From assembly GCF_030053595.1 (NCBI RefSeq), contig NZ_JASGBQ010000009.1:1-64000 (forward strand): a stretch of DNA of 64,000 nucleotides, written 5' to 3'. This stretch comes from Fusibacillus kribbianus. Its GTDB lineage: Bacteria; Bacillota; Clostridia; Lachnospirales; Lachnospiraceae. Shown piece by piece: positions 16,488-25,409 of this stretch. Positions within the stretch are counted from its first letter, which is position 1. Each line of letters opens with the position of its first letter. A program made the position numbers and the translations under genes. The notes below the pieces were generated by a model. That model was not told where the DNA came from and made no database searches. It saw nothing but the letters and a program-made list of their open reading frames with translations.

Positions 16488-17297
16488 CTATATAAGCAAA
16501 TATTGAATGATACACTGCTCCAGCAGCTTTGTATTCAGCGGTCTTGTCTTCGTCTCATAAGTCAGAATCAGCTTGTCCCCCGGAAATATACCATTTTTCT
16601 GATATTGTTCCAGCTTCTGCACTGCAGCCGCCGCATAATCAGGCTGTTCCATCATGCCCAGATGCTCCCAGTAATACACTTTTCTCTGTTTGGCATTCAG
16701 CACAACAAAATCCGGATAAACAATCCCAAAGCCTTTGAGCGGCAGCGGCACCTCATACTTGTATGGAATTTTCATCGCATACAGCTTATCCGCAATAATT
16801 TTTTCTGATTTTGACCGAACACGTTCTCCGCGTTCCGTATAGATCTCAATGTCCGCAGCAGAAAACCCCTTTCCTGTGTAGGACTCAGCCTCCCAATGTT
16901 TTACAAACAGCTCATCCGGCTCAACAAAAGGCTGAATCAATGCTTTCCTTCCGGGATGAAGCGACTCATAAAGATTTTTCAGCTCATCCGGATCATAATT
17001 CTCCGCCACTTTACAAATCATTCGGTACTGCCGTTCTGTTTCTTCTCTCAATTTCCGCTCGTATTCATACTGCGCCAGCTGGACCGCAAGATGGCGGTCC
17101 TCTTTTTTTATATATTTCCCAAGATACCCCGGTTCTCCTGGTCTTTCTGCTGTTCTGTGATAATATATGTCTTTTCCCCTCCTGCGGGAAACACGTAATT
17201 TACCAACCGGCTGCGGACAATCGCTGTTATTCAATATTGTAATTAATTCTTCCAGTTCCTTCTGTTTTCTGTAAAGAGCAGCTTTTAAATAACTCAT
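16488..17297 (-). CDS. Orphan protein with a C-terminal PD-(D/E)xK nuclease-like domain
   Basis: This 269-residue protein has a basic, helical N-terminal half (1-130, including a coiled-coil-like stretch about 70-95) and a C-terminal domain with a restriction-endonuclease-like motif series: E165 in RSKSEKIIAD, D196 in YPDFVVL and E211 in YYWEHLG. This is the E...PD...ExL pattern of small PD-(D/E)xK nucleases. It stands alone, with no methylase or toxin partner, between long non-coding gaps. I infer nucleic-acid cleavage or repair but cannot name a family. The start has GGGAGG. Confidence 0.7.
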   Translation of the reverse strand: MSYLKAALYRKQKELEELITILNNSDCPQPVGKLRVSRRRGKDIYYHRTAERPGEPGYLGKYIKKEDRHLAVQLAQYEYERKLREETERQYRMICKVAENYDPDELKNLYESLHPGRKALIQPFVEPDELFVKHWEAESYTGKGFSAADIEIYTERGERVRSKSEKIIADKLYAMKIPYKYEVPLPLKGFGIVYPDFVVLNAKQRKVYYWEHLGMMEQPDYAAAAVQKLEQYQKNGIFPGDKLILTYETKTRPLNTKLLEQCIIQYLLI

Positions 17298-17766
17298 GTT
17301 CTTCCTCCCATATCAATACATATCATGATTATGCGATTTCTTAATCTTCTTCTGACAGATCAGATACCCGGGTTCGTTATCTTGTATAACGTCGTACTCT
17401 GTTCGTGGCAGACCAAATCGCTTTGCGTGCTTGTCTGTATAATTCTACGCGGTTTTACGGCAGACTAGATTGACTAGAAAAGCTTGCCTGTGCAACTTCC
17501 CACGGAATTTTGGCAGACATGGGAAACTATCGGACTTTTTTGTGTAACTAACTCTTTTATTAAATGGGGAATCGGACCGAAAAACAGCCATAGATCAGCT
17601 TGGTCCACTGGATTTATTAAAATAGATGAAAACAGATCAAATAATTCTAGAGCCGGCTGCCGCATAGCGCCGGCTGCGCTGCCTCTGCCGCATGGTTATC
17701 CTGTCGCCGCACAATACGACGGCTGGCAGCAGCATGCGGCAGCGTGCCGCCCTCTTTTTCCCATTC
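17298..17766. other. Non-coding gap with diverged direct repeats and a GC-rich inverted repeat
   Basis: The 469-base gap contains no supportable gene. GGCAGAC recurs at 17407, 17459 and 17512 (52 and 53 bases apart), each time followed about 17 bases later by a related CTTG(T/C)CTGT stretch, so three diverged repeat units are visible. Farther right, GCTGCCGCAT (17656-17665) and ATGCGGCAGC (17734-17743) form a long-range hairpin rich in CCGGC and GCCGC. No T-run follows, so it is not a standard terminator of the response-regulator gene. Confidence 0.55.
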
Positions 17767-18456
17767 CTACATCTTAAACCGGTATCCGACGCCCCAGATC
17801 GTCTCGATATACTGGGGTTTTGCCGTATTATACTCGATTTTCTCACGGATCTTCTTGATATGGACCGTGACGGTGGCGATATCTCCCACCGATTCCATAT
17901 CCCAGATCTCCCGGAACAGCTCGTCCTTGGTGAATACATGGTTGGGATTCTGCGCAAGGAAGGTCAGAAGATCAAATTCCTTGGTGGTAAAATTCTTCTC
18001 CTCCCCATTGATATAGACCCGTCTTGCCGTCTTGTCGATCTTCAGGCCCCGGATCTCGATGATCTCATTTTCCGGCATACCGCTTCCGATGAGACGCTCA
18101 TATCTGGCCAGGTGAGCCTTGACCCTGGCGACCAGCTCGCTGGGGCTGAAGGGCTTCGTAATGTAATCGTCCGCGCCCAGGCCAAGCCCCCGGATCTTGT
18201 CAATGTCGTCCTTCTTGGCCGAAACCATCAGGATCGGTGTGTTCCGGACGGCACGGACCTGACGGCAAATCTCAAAGCCATCAGTGCCGGGAAGCATCAG
18301 ATCAAGAATGAACAGATCAAATTCATCCTTGAGTGCCCGCTCAAGCCCCTTTGTCCCGTCGGTCTCTATCTCCACCTCAAAACCGGAAAGCTCCAGATAA
18401 TCCTTTTCCAGCTCCGCAATACTTTCTTCGTCCTCAACAATCAAAATTCTACTCAT
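17767..18456 (-). CDS. OmpR/PhoB-type response regulator
   Basis: This 229-residue regulator has a receiver domain with phospho-acceptor D52 (FILDLMLPG), acidic pocket E8/D9, and lysine K104-type motif ITKPFSPSEL, followed by a winged-helix DNA-binding domain (about 130-229, ending YIETIWGVGYRFKM). Its start overlaps the end of the sensor kinase gene by eight bases, behind AGGAGGTAGTTC, so the two are co-translated. The kinase precedes the regulator, the reverse of the usual order. Targets are unknown. Confidence 0.95.
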   Translation of the reverse strand: MSRILIVEDEESIAELEKDYLELSGFEVEIETDGTKGLERALKDEFDLFILDLMLPGTDGFEICRQVRAVRNTPILMVSAKKDDIDKIRGLGLGADDYITKPFSPSELVARVKAHLARYERLIGSGMPENEIIEIRGLKIDKTARRVYINGEEKNFTTKEFDLLTFLAQNPNHVFTKDELFREIWDMESVGDIATVTVHIKKIREKIEYNTAKPQYIETIWGVGYRFKM

Positions 18457-19936
18457 GAACTACCTCCTGGTACTTTCTAAGAACAATGTGCATAACCGTT
18501 CCGATGGATTCCTTGCTGGTTGCCCAGATTCTTCCGCCGTGATCCTCCACGATCTTTCTGACAATGGACAGGCCGATACCGCTGCCGCCCTTGGAGGAAT
18601 TTCTGGAGGAATCCGTCCGGTAAAACCGGTCGAAAATATTGGGCAGGTCCCTGGCTGCGATCCCCTTTCCGTTATCCTCGATCTCGATCTGCACAAAATC
18701 TCCTTCATCCTTTAAACGGATGTTGATGATGCCCCGCTTTTTATCCAGATATTTCACCGAATTGCTGATAATATTATTGATGACCCGCTTAAGCTGCTCC
18801 ACATCAGCAATGACAGTTACCGGCTCCTCCGTATAATCAAAGAATCCCAGATCGATATTTCTCGATTCCAGCTCCAGGGAAAGCTCCTCCACACAGTCCT
18901 CAAAATAGGAATTGATATTGATCTTTGCAAAGGTATATGGAATCTTGTTGGTGTCGATCTTGGAGTAAAAGGTCAGCTCATCAATGAGCTTGTCCATATC
19001 GTTTGCCTTGTTGTAAATGGTCCGGATATATTTGTCCAGCTTTTCCGGCGAAGATGCCACACCGTCCATGATTCCCTCCACATAGCCCTTGATGGCCGTG
19101 ATGGGCGTTTTCAGATCATGGGAAATATTCCGGATCAGCTCCTTATTCTCCTGTTCATACTGAAGCTTCTCCTCCGCATTGTCCTTGAGCCGCTGACGCA
19201 TTTCCTCAAAATCCATGCAGAGCTGGCCGATCTCGTCCTTCTCCCGGATCTTTAACTCATAATCCAGATTCCCCTCTTTGATCTCGTTGGTCGCCTTTTT
19301 TAACTCACCGATGGGCCTGAGAATCGTTCGGTATATCCAGAGAGCCAGCATCATGGCAATGAGAATCAAAAGCACCAGCATGGCCGTGGTCACGCCCTGG
19401 AACATCTGCTTCACCTGAGGGATCAGCCCGCCTATGGAGGTCACAATAAAAATACTGCCCGGCTCCCCGTCAGAAAAAATCAGATCCTGCTGCTTGATCA
19501 GCCGGCTGCTGTCACTCATGAACACGCCCCCGGCTCCTTCACTGCCGCCCACAAAATCCGGAAGCTCTTTTATGACCTCTTCGGAATTTCCATCGTCAGA
19601 GCCGTCAAAAATGATCTCCGTTCCCTTTCGGATCAGCAGAAACGAGGATTTTCCGCTGAGCTTCCGGTTCAGAGACTCCTGATAAGACGCATCCTGGAAC
19701 CGGTCCGGATCCTCAGCTGCCATCTGAGAAATATCCTGCTGAACGACCATGGTCATGGAATTAAACGCCTTAACCGCCACGCCGGAATACATATCGCCAA
19801 CACCACGGATATCATAGTCGGACTTGAGCGTCCGGACCTGAAAATTCCCCAGCACGGTCAGGCAAAGATACAGCATTGCCATAGGGACGAGAATAACCGT
19901 AAAGAAGGTAATCAAAATTTTTGTTTTTAACTTCAC
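18449..19936 (-). CDS. Membrane sensor histidine kinase
   Basis: This 495-residue kinase has an N-terminal transmembrane helix (about 8-30), an extracytoplasmic sensor region (about 31-175), a second helix (about 176-205), a HAMP linker, the phospho-acceptor His273 in NISHDLKTPITA, and an ATPase domain with N, G1 and G2 boxes (NIISNSVKY, DNGKGI, GGSGIGLSI). It begins at a GTG with GGGAG upstream. It phosphorylates the regulator encoded directly downstream. A GGCGGCTG/CAGCCGCC hairpin lies in its leader (19963-19995). Confidence 0.95.
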   Translation of the reverse strand: MKLKTKILITFFTVILVPMAMLYLCLTVLGNFQVRTLKSDYDIRGVGDMYSGVAVKAFNSMTMVVQQDISQMAAEDPDRFQDASYQESLNRKLSGKSSFLLIRKGTEIIFDGSDDGNSEEVIKELPDFVGGSEGAGGVFMSDSSRLIKQQDLIFSDGEPGSIFIVTSIGGLIPQVKQMFQGVTTAMLVLLILIAMMLALWIYRTILRPIGELKKATNEIKEGNLDYELKIREKDEIGQLCMDFEEMRQRLKDNAEEKLQYEQENKELIRNISHDLKTPITAIKGYVEGIMDGVASSPEKLDKYIRTIYNKANDMDKLIDELTFYSKIDTNKIPYTFAKININSYFEDCVEELSLELESRNIDLGFFDYTEEPVTVIADVEQLKRVINNIISNSVKYLDKKRGIINIRLKDEGDFVQIEIEDNGKGIAARDLPNIFDRFYRTDSSRNSSKGGSGIGLSIVRKIVEDHGGRIWATSKESIGTVMHIVLRKYQEVVHE

Positions 19937-19962
19937 GTACCTTCATCTCCCTTTTGTCGTAA

Positions 19963-19995
19963 GGCGGCTGCAGACATTTCACGCCTTCAGCCGCC
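19963..19995 (-). other. Leader hairpin before the sensor kinase
   Basis: GGCGGCTG and CAGCCGCC form an eight-base stem with a 17-base loop, about 27-60 bases ahead of the kinase GTG. There is no T-run. It may shape translation of the kinase or mark the end of the preceding transcript. Confidence 0.4.
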
Positions 19996-20075
19996 CTCGT
20001 ATCTCATCATAGCATATTCTCAGCCGAAACCGCTAATAAACTACTATAAAAAATCTAAACTTTTCATAAAGCGCC

Positions 20076-20993
20076 CTATTCCCAGAGCTTTTCCGGGTAA
20101 AGTCCCGCTGCCTTCCGCTCCTTTATCGCCGCCATGACAAAAGGCTTATCCTCCTTGTAGGTCACGCCGAACCACCGGTCGTGGGAATGAAGCACCTGCA
20201 CAGTCGCTCTTCCCTCCTCAATGAGATCGCTGACCACCGTGGGAATAAAAAATTCCCCCTTCATGGGATTTTCCCGGAGTGCCTTGTTTAAAAAGGCCGG
20301 GAACCGTTCCGAAAGCTCGGTGAGAATTCCGCGACTGAAGCCCCAGAAATTCATGGACACAAGGGTCCCCTCCGGAATCTCCACCGGCGAAGCGCCCTCC
20401 TCCTCATATACGATCCGGTCATCGCGCCGCTCGATACTGGTCCGCTCAATGATAGACGCAAGCTGCCCCTGATCATCGATGCCGCAGACGCCCCTGGCCA
20501 CGGAGCCGTTCTCTGTCAGGGTATTTTCCACCTGATAGCCCACCATGGCAAAGCGGTATTTCTCATCATCCTCATTGCTCACCAGGTAATCGTACATGAC
20601 CCGGAAGGCCTCTCTTCCGTAATAATCGTCGGCATTGATGACGACAAAGGGTCCATCGATCTCGTCGATGCAGCTCAGGATGGCATGGCCGGTTCCCCAG
20701 GGCTTCACCCGGCCCGCCGGGACCTCAAAACCGGCCGGAATATTGTGAATATCCTGAAACACATAGGCCGTTTCCATCTGACCGGCGATCCTGTCCCCGA
20801 TGGCCGCCTTAAAATCCCCTTCGTTCTCCTTCTTGATGATAAAAACCACCTTCTCAAAGCCCGCCTGCTTTGCGTCATATATGGAAAAATCCATGATAAT
20901 ATTTCCATATTTATCCACCGGATCGATCTGCTTGAGTCCCCCGTAACGGCTTCCCATCCCCGCTGCCATAATTACAAGTACTGGTTTCTTCAT
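20076..20993 (-). CDS. Sugar-phosphate nucleotidyltransferase family protein
   Basis: This 305-residue protein begins VIMAAGMGSRYGGLKQ, the nucleotide-binding loop of NTP transferases, and has the catalytic aspartates in FVVINADDYYG (about 118-128). It would transfer a nucleotidyl group to a sugar or amino-alcohol phosphate, giving an activated precursor for envelope polysaccharide. A UTP or CTP preference cannot be read from the sequence, and a choline-phosphate cytidylyltransferase-like role is possible. It lies between the DUF5711 gene and the two-component genes. AGGGAG precedes the ATG. Confidence 0.85.
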   Translation of the reverse strand: MKKPVLVIMAAGMGSRYGGLKQIDPVDKYGNIIMDFSIYDAKQAGFEKVVFIIKKENEGDFKAAIGDRIAGQMETAYVFQDIHNIPAGFEVPAGRVKPWGTGHAILSCIDEIDGPFVVINADDYYGREAFRVMYDYLVSNEDDEKYRFAMVGYQVENTLTENGSVARGVCGIDDQGQLASIIERTSIERRDDRIVYEEEGASPVEIPEGTLVSMNFWGFSRGILTELSERFPAFLNKALRENPMKGEFFIPTVVSDLIEEGRATVQVLHSHDRWFGVTYKEDKPFVMAAIKERKAAGLYPEKLWE

Positions 20994-21017
20994 CGCTTTT
21001 GTTCTCCCTTTTCTTTA

Positions 21018-22256
21018 TTATTTAAGTTCAATTCCCCGCATTGCCTGTGGACCGATCTGAATATACCTGCTGTCGGACAGGCAGATCAGCTTGTCGATGG
21101 TGCCCTCAAGGCTTCCCTGATATTTCAGGTTTCCCGCCGCGCTGTAGATCCTGCATTCCGTTTCCCGGTAAAGAAGCACATGGGAGCCGGACAGCTCCAC
21201 ATGGTCGTATTCTGTATCAAGCTCCTGGCTGAAGGATTCGCTTCCGTTCTTCCCGTAAAGAGTCATGGTGCGGCTGCCGCTCTCGTCCCTGACAACAGCA
21301 CCGGCATAGCTGCTGGAATAAAAAATACTGGAAATCTCTCCGCTTATGTCGATCTGCTTCACAAGCTCGGGCTTCACCGTATTTTCCAGGGAATAGAAGC
21401 AGATCCTGTCCTCGGCAAAGGCGCAGGCATACGTGTCATCCAGGAAGCGTACCCTTGCGACCATCGAGCTTCCGTATTCCTTGAAGCCGCCCACAAGACG
21501 ATCCTTTATATTCTGCCCTTCCTCATCGAAATTGTAAAAGACCACCTGGTTCTGCATCAGTCCCTCATCCAGATAAACGTAGGAGACCATCAGCATCATA
21601 CCGTCCGGTGAAATGCTCAGATCAATAGGATAACCGTTTCCGGCCAGGGTCGTCTGCACTTCGATCTGCAGCTTCTTGCCCGCCTTGTCATAAAAGGCGA
21701 TGATGTTGCTCTTCGTATCCTCCAGAATCGCCACTGTGATTCCGGTAGACGAAATCGCCACCCGGGAAATGGGCAGTGTCGTCGTCACCACGCCCTGACA
21801 GCCGTTCTTATCACATATATAAATAGAATAACCGTTTCTGTCGGCAATAGCCGCAAAATCTCCACTCACCTCGGCAAAGGGGGATTTCATCTCAAAGGCC
21901 TGGCTCCACACTGCTTCCCCTTTTTTATTGATGTAGGAAGCACCGTCCCTCGTATATTTGATCACATTATCCCCATAGGCTTCATATCCGGAAAAGCTGC
22001 CCCCGGAGATCTCCTTCTCCCAGGTGACCGTCACCTCCGAATATTTGTGGTGGGCACGGTAATAACGATAGCCCAGGACACCCGCTGCCGCAAAGGCAAT
22101 AACCAGCACAATGACGATAGCCCTGGCCTGTCTGTGCTTTCTTCTGTTTTCACGGTAACGGGCAAGCTCTTCTTCATCCGGTACAAAGGTCTCGCTGTCG
22201 ATCATCCGCTCCCTGAGCCTCTGCTTTTTATGTTCTCTGTCTCTTCTGTTTTCCAT
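21018..22256 (-). CDS. DUF5711 family membrane-anchored beta-propeller-like protein
   Basis: The protein (412 residues from the ATG at 22256, which has AAGGA upstream; an in-frame ATG at 22277 is the alternative) has a highly charged cytoplasmic N-terminus, one transmembrane helix (about 45-65) and an extracytoplasmic region with repeated beta-strand blades such as YSIYICDKNGCQGVV. This matches the DUF5711 family of Lachnospiraceae. No enzymatic motif is visible. It follows the LysM protein gene, so an envelope or spore-surface role is likely but unproven. Confidence 0.8.
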   Translation of the reverse strand: MENRRDREHKKQRLRERMIDSETFVPDEEELARYRENRRKHRQARAIVIVLVIAFAAAGVLGYRYYRAHHKYSEVTVTWEKEISGGSFSGYEAYGDNVIKYTRDGASYINKKGEAVWSQAFEMKSPFAEVSGDFAAIADRNGYSIYICDKNGCQGVVTTTLPISRVAISSTGITVAILEDTKSNIIAFYDKAGKKLQIEVQTTLAGNGYPIDLSISPDGMMLMVSYVYLDEGLMQNQVVFYNFDEEGQNIKDRLVGGFKEYGSSMVARVRFLDDTYACAFAEDRICFYSLENTVKPELVKQIDISGEISSIFYSSSYAGAVVRDESGSRTMTLYGKNGSESFSQELDTEYDHVELSGSHVLLYRETECRIYSAAGNLKYQGSLEGTIDKLICLSDSRYIQIGPQAMRGIELK

Positions 22257-22365
22257 GCTGTATTTCCTTATTTCCATAATTCGCCGTTCCAGTGGCGCTT
22301 ACAAACAGTATACACCAACTCACTCAAATTGGCACTACTTATTCTTATGTTTCGCAGAGATTCCC

Positions 22366-23568
22366 TTATTCTGTTTCCGGCAGCTTTAATACCTGGCCCA
22401 CATAAATAAAATCTGCATTGTCCATCCCGTTGATACTGCAGATCTCAGAAAGGAGCTCTTTGCTTCCGCTCCCGTAAAAGGCCTTGCAGATGGTGTACAG
22501 CGTGTCCCCCTTTCTGACGGTGTATTCTTTATAGGAAATGGAAGCTGCCGCCCCTTCGCTTTCCGAAGGCGCTTCCGTTTCCGGGGCCGACTCCCTTTCT
22601 TCTCCGGCGGAGGATACCGTCTCCTCCCGGGATGAAGCCTGGGAAGCTGTTTCCTTCTGCCTCGCGGTCGTAGGATATACATCACCCGCAACCTCCTGAA
22701 TAACAGCCTGTCCCGTTTCACCGAAAGCTCCGCTTCCTCCCGTTCCGTTTCCTGCGCTGTCTTGTTCCACGACTGCCGCTGTCCCGTCCTCTCCGGACAG
22801 AACGGAGACCACCTCTTTCACTCCTCTCATCCCGTCATGTCTGTACCATGCGGCCATCCCAAATCCTGCACCGCATAAAAGGGCCGCCACACTGACCGTC
22901 CTTAACATTTTCGATATGGTGTTTTTCCCCGAAGACCGTTTCCCCTTTTCCTGCTTTTCCTCCATCACAGACCGGAACTGCCTCATCGCCTGATCGGAAA
23001 TTCCCCGCATGGCCGGAGCGATTGCAAACTCCACTGTTCTTTCCGGTTCCCGGGAAATCATATATTCCTGCATCTGTTCATTACGCTCGTAATATATGTA
23101 ATAGCCCTTAAGCCGGTGCGCTCCCTGAGCATCAAACCGATAGACCATTTCTTCGTCCCGGTTTCCGTCATACAGAAACAGCACCTGATTCTGGCTGCGG
23201 AAATTTTCGCTATGGGTCTTCTGCAGATTATAAAGATCCACCATATTGCTGTCTCCGCTGCACAGAAACCACCCGCAGATCTCCACATCCTTAAAACATT
23301 TCTCCGCCCGCTCGTAAACCTCATTCCAGGCTGAGGCCGTCATAAAAATCCGGCCGTCCTCCACCTCATAATTCTCGGCCAGAACGGCCCCTCGGACAAA
23401 CAGACAGGGGCTGTCCTGCTCCTTTGTCTGTCTGCCCAGCAGGATTCCGACGCATTCCCGGTTTTTCCTCCTCATCTTTTCGATGAAGGTCACCACATAA
23501 TCCTCCAAATACAGGCTCAAGTCCCTGTCAATATCCCCAATCTGCCTGATATTTCTGGGTATTTCCAT
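22366..23568 (-). CDS. MPN-like domain, single transmembrane helix, C-terminal LysM protein
   Basis: From the ATG at 23568 the protein has 400 residues. The N-terminal domain (about 15-170) resembles a JAB/MPN fold (ECVGILLGRQ, ICGWFLCSGD, NQVLFLYDG) but lacks the HxH zinc ligands, so it should be inactive. A transmembrane helix follows (about 235-255), then a Ser/Glu-rich linker and a LysM domain (YTVRKGDTLYTICKAFYG) that binds peptidoglycan. The start lies inside the end of yyaC, overlapping by about 40 bases, a sign of translational coupling. It may tether a spore or envelope factor to cell wall. Confidence 0.75.
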   Translation of the reverse strand: MEIPRNIRQIGDIDRDLSLYLEDYVVTFIEKMRRKNRECVGILLGRQTKEQDSPCLFVRGAVLAENYEVEDGRIFMTASAWNEVYERAEKCFKDVEICGWFLCSGDSNMVDLYNLQKTHSENFRSQNQVLFLYDGNRDEEMVYRFDAQGAHRLKGYYIYYERNEQMQEYMISREPERTVEFAIAPAMRGISDQAMRQFRSVMEEKQEKGKRSSGKNTISKMLRTVSVAALLCGAGFGMAAWYRHDGMRGVKEVVSVLSGEDGTAAVVEQDSAGNGTGGSGAFGETGQAVIQEVAGDVYPTTARQKETASQASSREETVSSAGEERESAPETEAPSESEGAAASISYKEYTVRKGDTLYTICKAFYGSGSKELLSEICSINGMDNADFIYVGQVLKLPETE

Positions 23569-24127
23569 AGTCCACATCCCTTTCTGCGTCTGAAGCACAG
23601 CCAATTCCCGCACAAATACAGTCTGCCAGCTCCATAACCACAGAAAGACGGGTGTTCTGCAGCATCGGCTCGAAATTCCCGCCATACCCCACGATTCCCG
23701 TAATAAAGATGTCGCCCACGGACATCAGGTTCTTGCTGACTCCCAGCCCCGGCCGAATGGCTCCGCGCCCCAGTGTAATATATCCCACATGCTCATATCT
23801 GCCCACCGAAGCATCTACGGCCACAATGATGTAATCCCGATAATACTGTTTGATGATTTCCATGGTTTCCCTGAGATTCACTGCGTGGATCGGCTGCATC
23901 AATGTCCCGAATACCCGGTATTCTTCCCCTTTTGTTTTTTGCAGCTTATACCCTACCAGAGGGCCAAGGCTATCCCCGGTAGAGCGGTCGCTCCCTATGC
24001 AAAGAAATAAAATTCTTTCTTTTTTCGTGTTTTTCTTTACTTCAGCAACTAATTTGTTTAACTGGCCTCCGAATAAATCCGGTGAAAACCATTTCCCGGC
24101 TTTATGGTAATAAATCTGTCTGTTCAT
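23528..24127 (-). CDS. yyaC: Spore protease-like protein YyaC
   Basis: This 199-residue protein matches the YyaC family, related in fold to the germination protease GPR. It has the conserved segments LFLCIGSDRSTGDSLGPLVG, GTLMQPIHAVNL, VAVDASVGR and PGLGVSKNLMSVGD. It indicates an endospore former. The activity of YyaC is not well established. The gene overlaps the LysM protein gene downstream, and a perfect seven-base-pair hairpin lies just ahead of its ATG. Confidence 0.9.
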   Translation of the reverse strand: MNRQIYYHKAGKWFSPDLFGGQLNKLVAEVKKNTKKERILFLCIGSDRSTGDSLGPLVGYKLQKTKGEEYRVFGTLMQPIHAVNLRETMEIIKQYYRDYIIVAVDASVGRYEHVGYITLGRGAIRPGLGVSKNLMSVGDIFITGIVGYGGNFEPMLQNTRLSVVMELADCICAGIGCASDAERDVDYGNTQKYQADWGY

Positions 24128-24138
24128 ATGCTCACCAT

Positions 24139-24158
24139 ACTGCCCCCCGGAGGGCAGT
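24139..24158 (-). promoter_or_regulatory. Hairpin immediately upstream of the yyaC start
   Basis: ACTGCCC and GGGCAGT pair around a six-base loop, ending 11 bases before the yyaC ATG. On the minus strand the stem adjoins the weak GGTGAG ribosome-binding site and could hinder initiation. On the plus strand it is followed by TCCTTTT. Confidence 0.4.
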
Positions 24159-24222
24159 TCCTTTTATCCGGAGTATTTCCCACTTTTTTCATTTTTAACC
24201 ATGAAATCACACCGGGCCGCAA

Positions 24223-25341
24223 TTACATCTGCAGGCTGCCGCACCAGAAACCGAAGCCCTCCTCCCGGCTTCCTGCCGCCCGCTTAAATTCAGGGAAGCC
24301 AAACATGGATGCCATAAACTTCTCCTGCGCCTTAAAAATTCCCGGCACGCCCAGTATATACTGAAACTCCGACCGGAACCGTTCCGAATTTTCCCTCCGT
24401 CTTCTGGCCAGGATCAGATAACGATACTGATAATATCCGTGAAGCACAAAACTGTTATTTCCATAAGACCAGTTCTCTCTGGGCAGCCTTCCGATATCCT
24501 GGATGTGGATCTGCAGGACCTCCCAGCCCGCTTCCGTCAAAACCAGTTTTCTGGGGAAGATCTTCCTCAGACAATCCCACAGCGGAAGCTCCGTGAAGCC
24601 CTCCCGGTAATAGAATTCATCCGGCATCCTGCCCCTGACCGCCCCTTCGTCCACGGGCTCTCTCTGCTCCAAAGCTTCCTGATGCTCCAAAGGCGCTTCG
24701 TGATCGGAGGGCGCTTCGTGATCGGAGGGTTCTTCGTGATCGGAAGGCTCTTCGTGATCGGAAGGCTCTTCATAATTTAAAGGCGCTGTTTGATCTGCAG
24801 TGATTCTCTGTATTGTTTCCATCTCCTGAACCATCGCAGCCTCCTGGACAGCAATGCTTTCCGGCTCAGCCTCCGCCGCCTGTAAAACCCTTCCCTCGCT
24901 TCCGGATACACGTTCCGGCCGCTGCTCTTCACCGGCCACTCTGGCCCTGCGCAGTGCTGTGATATGTATAATAGTATCATCCCAGGTAGTCAGATACGCC
25001 TTTCGCGCAGATGCACGGCTCTGCAGATATAAGCCCTTCACAAAGTTCAGGCCATAGCCGCTGCCCCCCAGATTGTCCTCCTGTTTTCCAAAAATTGCTT
25101 CTCCCACTCCGTTTTTCACAGGAATCTTCCCCAACGGTATCAACAGATACTCTCCGTTCTGATATCCGTAACTGTACAGGGAAAGTTCCTGTCCGCTGCA
25201 TTCATAGGCTCCTTTGATACAGATGCTGATCCGGCACTGGCCGTTTCGTGCTTCGACCTTGGCAAAGCCCACATTTTTTGTCCTCATATCGCCTTCATAG
25301 GCATATATATATGAGATAAAACGTCTGTATTCTGCCAACAT
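24223..25341 (-). CDS. DUF6128-type protein with a hexapeptide repeat linker
   Basis: This 372-residue protein has an N-terminal beta-rich domain (about 1-120: YAYEGDMRTKNVGFAKVEAR, GLNFVKGLYLQSRA) and a C-terminal domain (about 245-372, with WEVLQIHIQDIGRLPRENW and LGVPGIFKAQEKFMASMFGF). They are joined by an acidic linker with four or five copies of SDHEEP/SDHEAP. The layout fits what I remember of DUF6128 proteins in Lachnospiraceae. No catalytic motif is seen. GGAAGGAG precedes the ATG. It sits next to yyaC and may be envelope or spore related. Confidence 0.7.
   Translation of the reverse strand: MLAEYRRFISYIYAYEGDMRTKNVGFAKVEARNGQCRISICIKGAYECSGQELSLYSYGYQNGEYLLIPLGKIPVKNGVGEAIFGKQEDNLGGSGYGLNFVKGLYLQSRASARKAYLTTWDDTIIHITALRRARVAGEEQRPERVSGSEGRVLQAAEAEPESIAVQEAAMVQEMETIQRITADQTAPLNYEEPSDHEEPSDHEEPSDHEAPSDHEAPLEHQEALEQREPVDEGAVRGRMPDEFYYREGFTELPLWDCLRKIFPRKLVLTEAGWEVLQIHIQDIGRLPRENWSYGNNSFVLHGYYQYRYLILARRRRENSERFRSEFQYILGVPGIFKAQEKFMASMFGFPEFKRAAGSREEGFGFWCGSLQM
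24701..24772 (-). repeat. 18-bp in-frame tandem repeat, four copies
   Basis: TGATCGGA(A/G)GG(C/T)(G/T)CTTCG repeats at 24701, 24719, 24737 and 24755, with a diverged fifth unit before it. Each unit encodes six residues of the acidic linker. Such arrays vary in copy number between strains by slippage. Confidence 0.85.
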
Positions 25342-25409
25342 TCACCACTCCTTCCTCTCTATTGTATGCGGGAGAAAAAGAGATTAGAACAAATTGGGAA
25401 AAATAGTTT

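Noticed and set aside
17407-17560. 52-53 base periodic repeat considered as a CRISPR array
   Set aside because: Only a seven-base core is exactly conserved, the rest of each unit is diverged copy and not spacer, and there are no cas genes.
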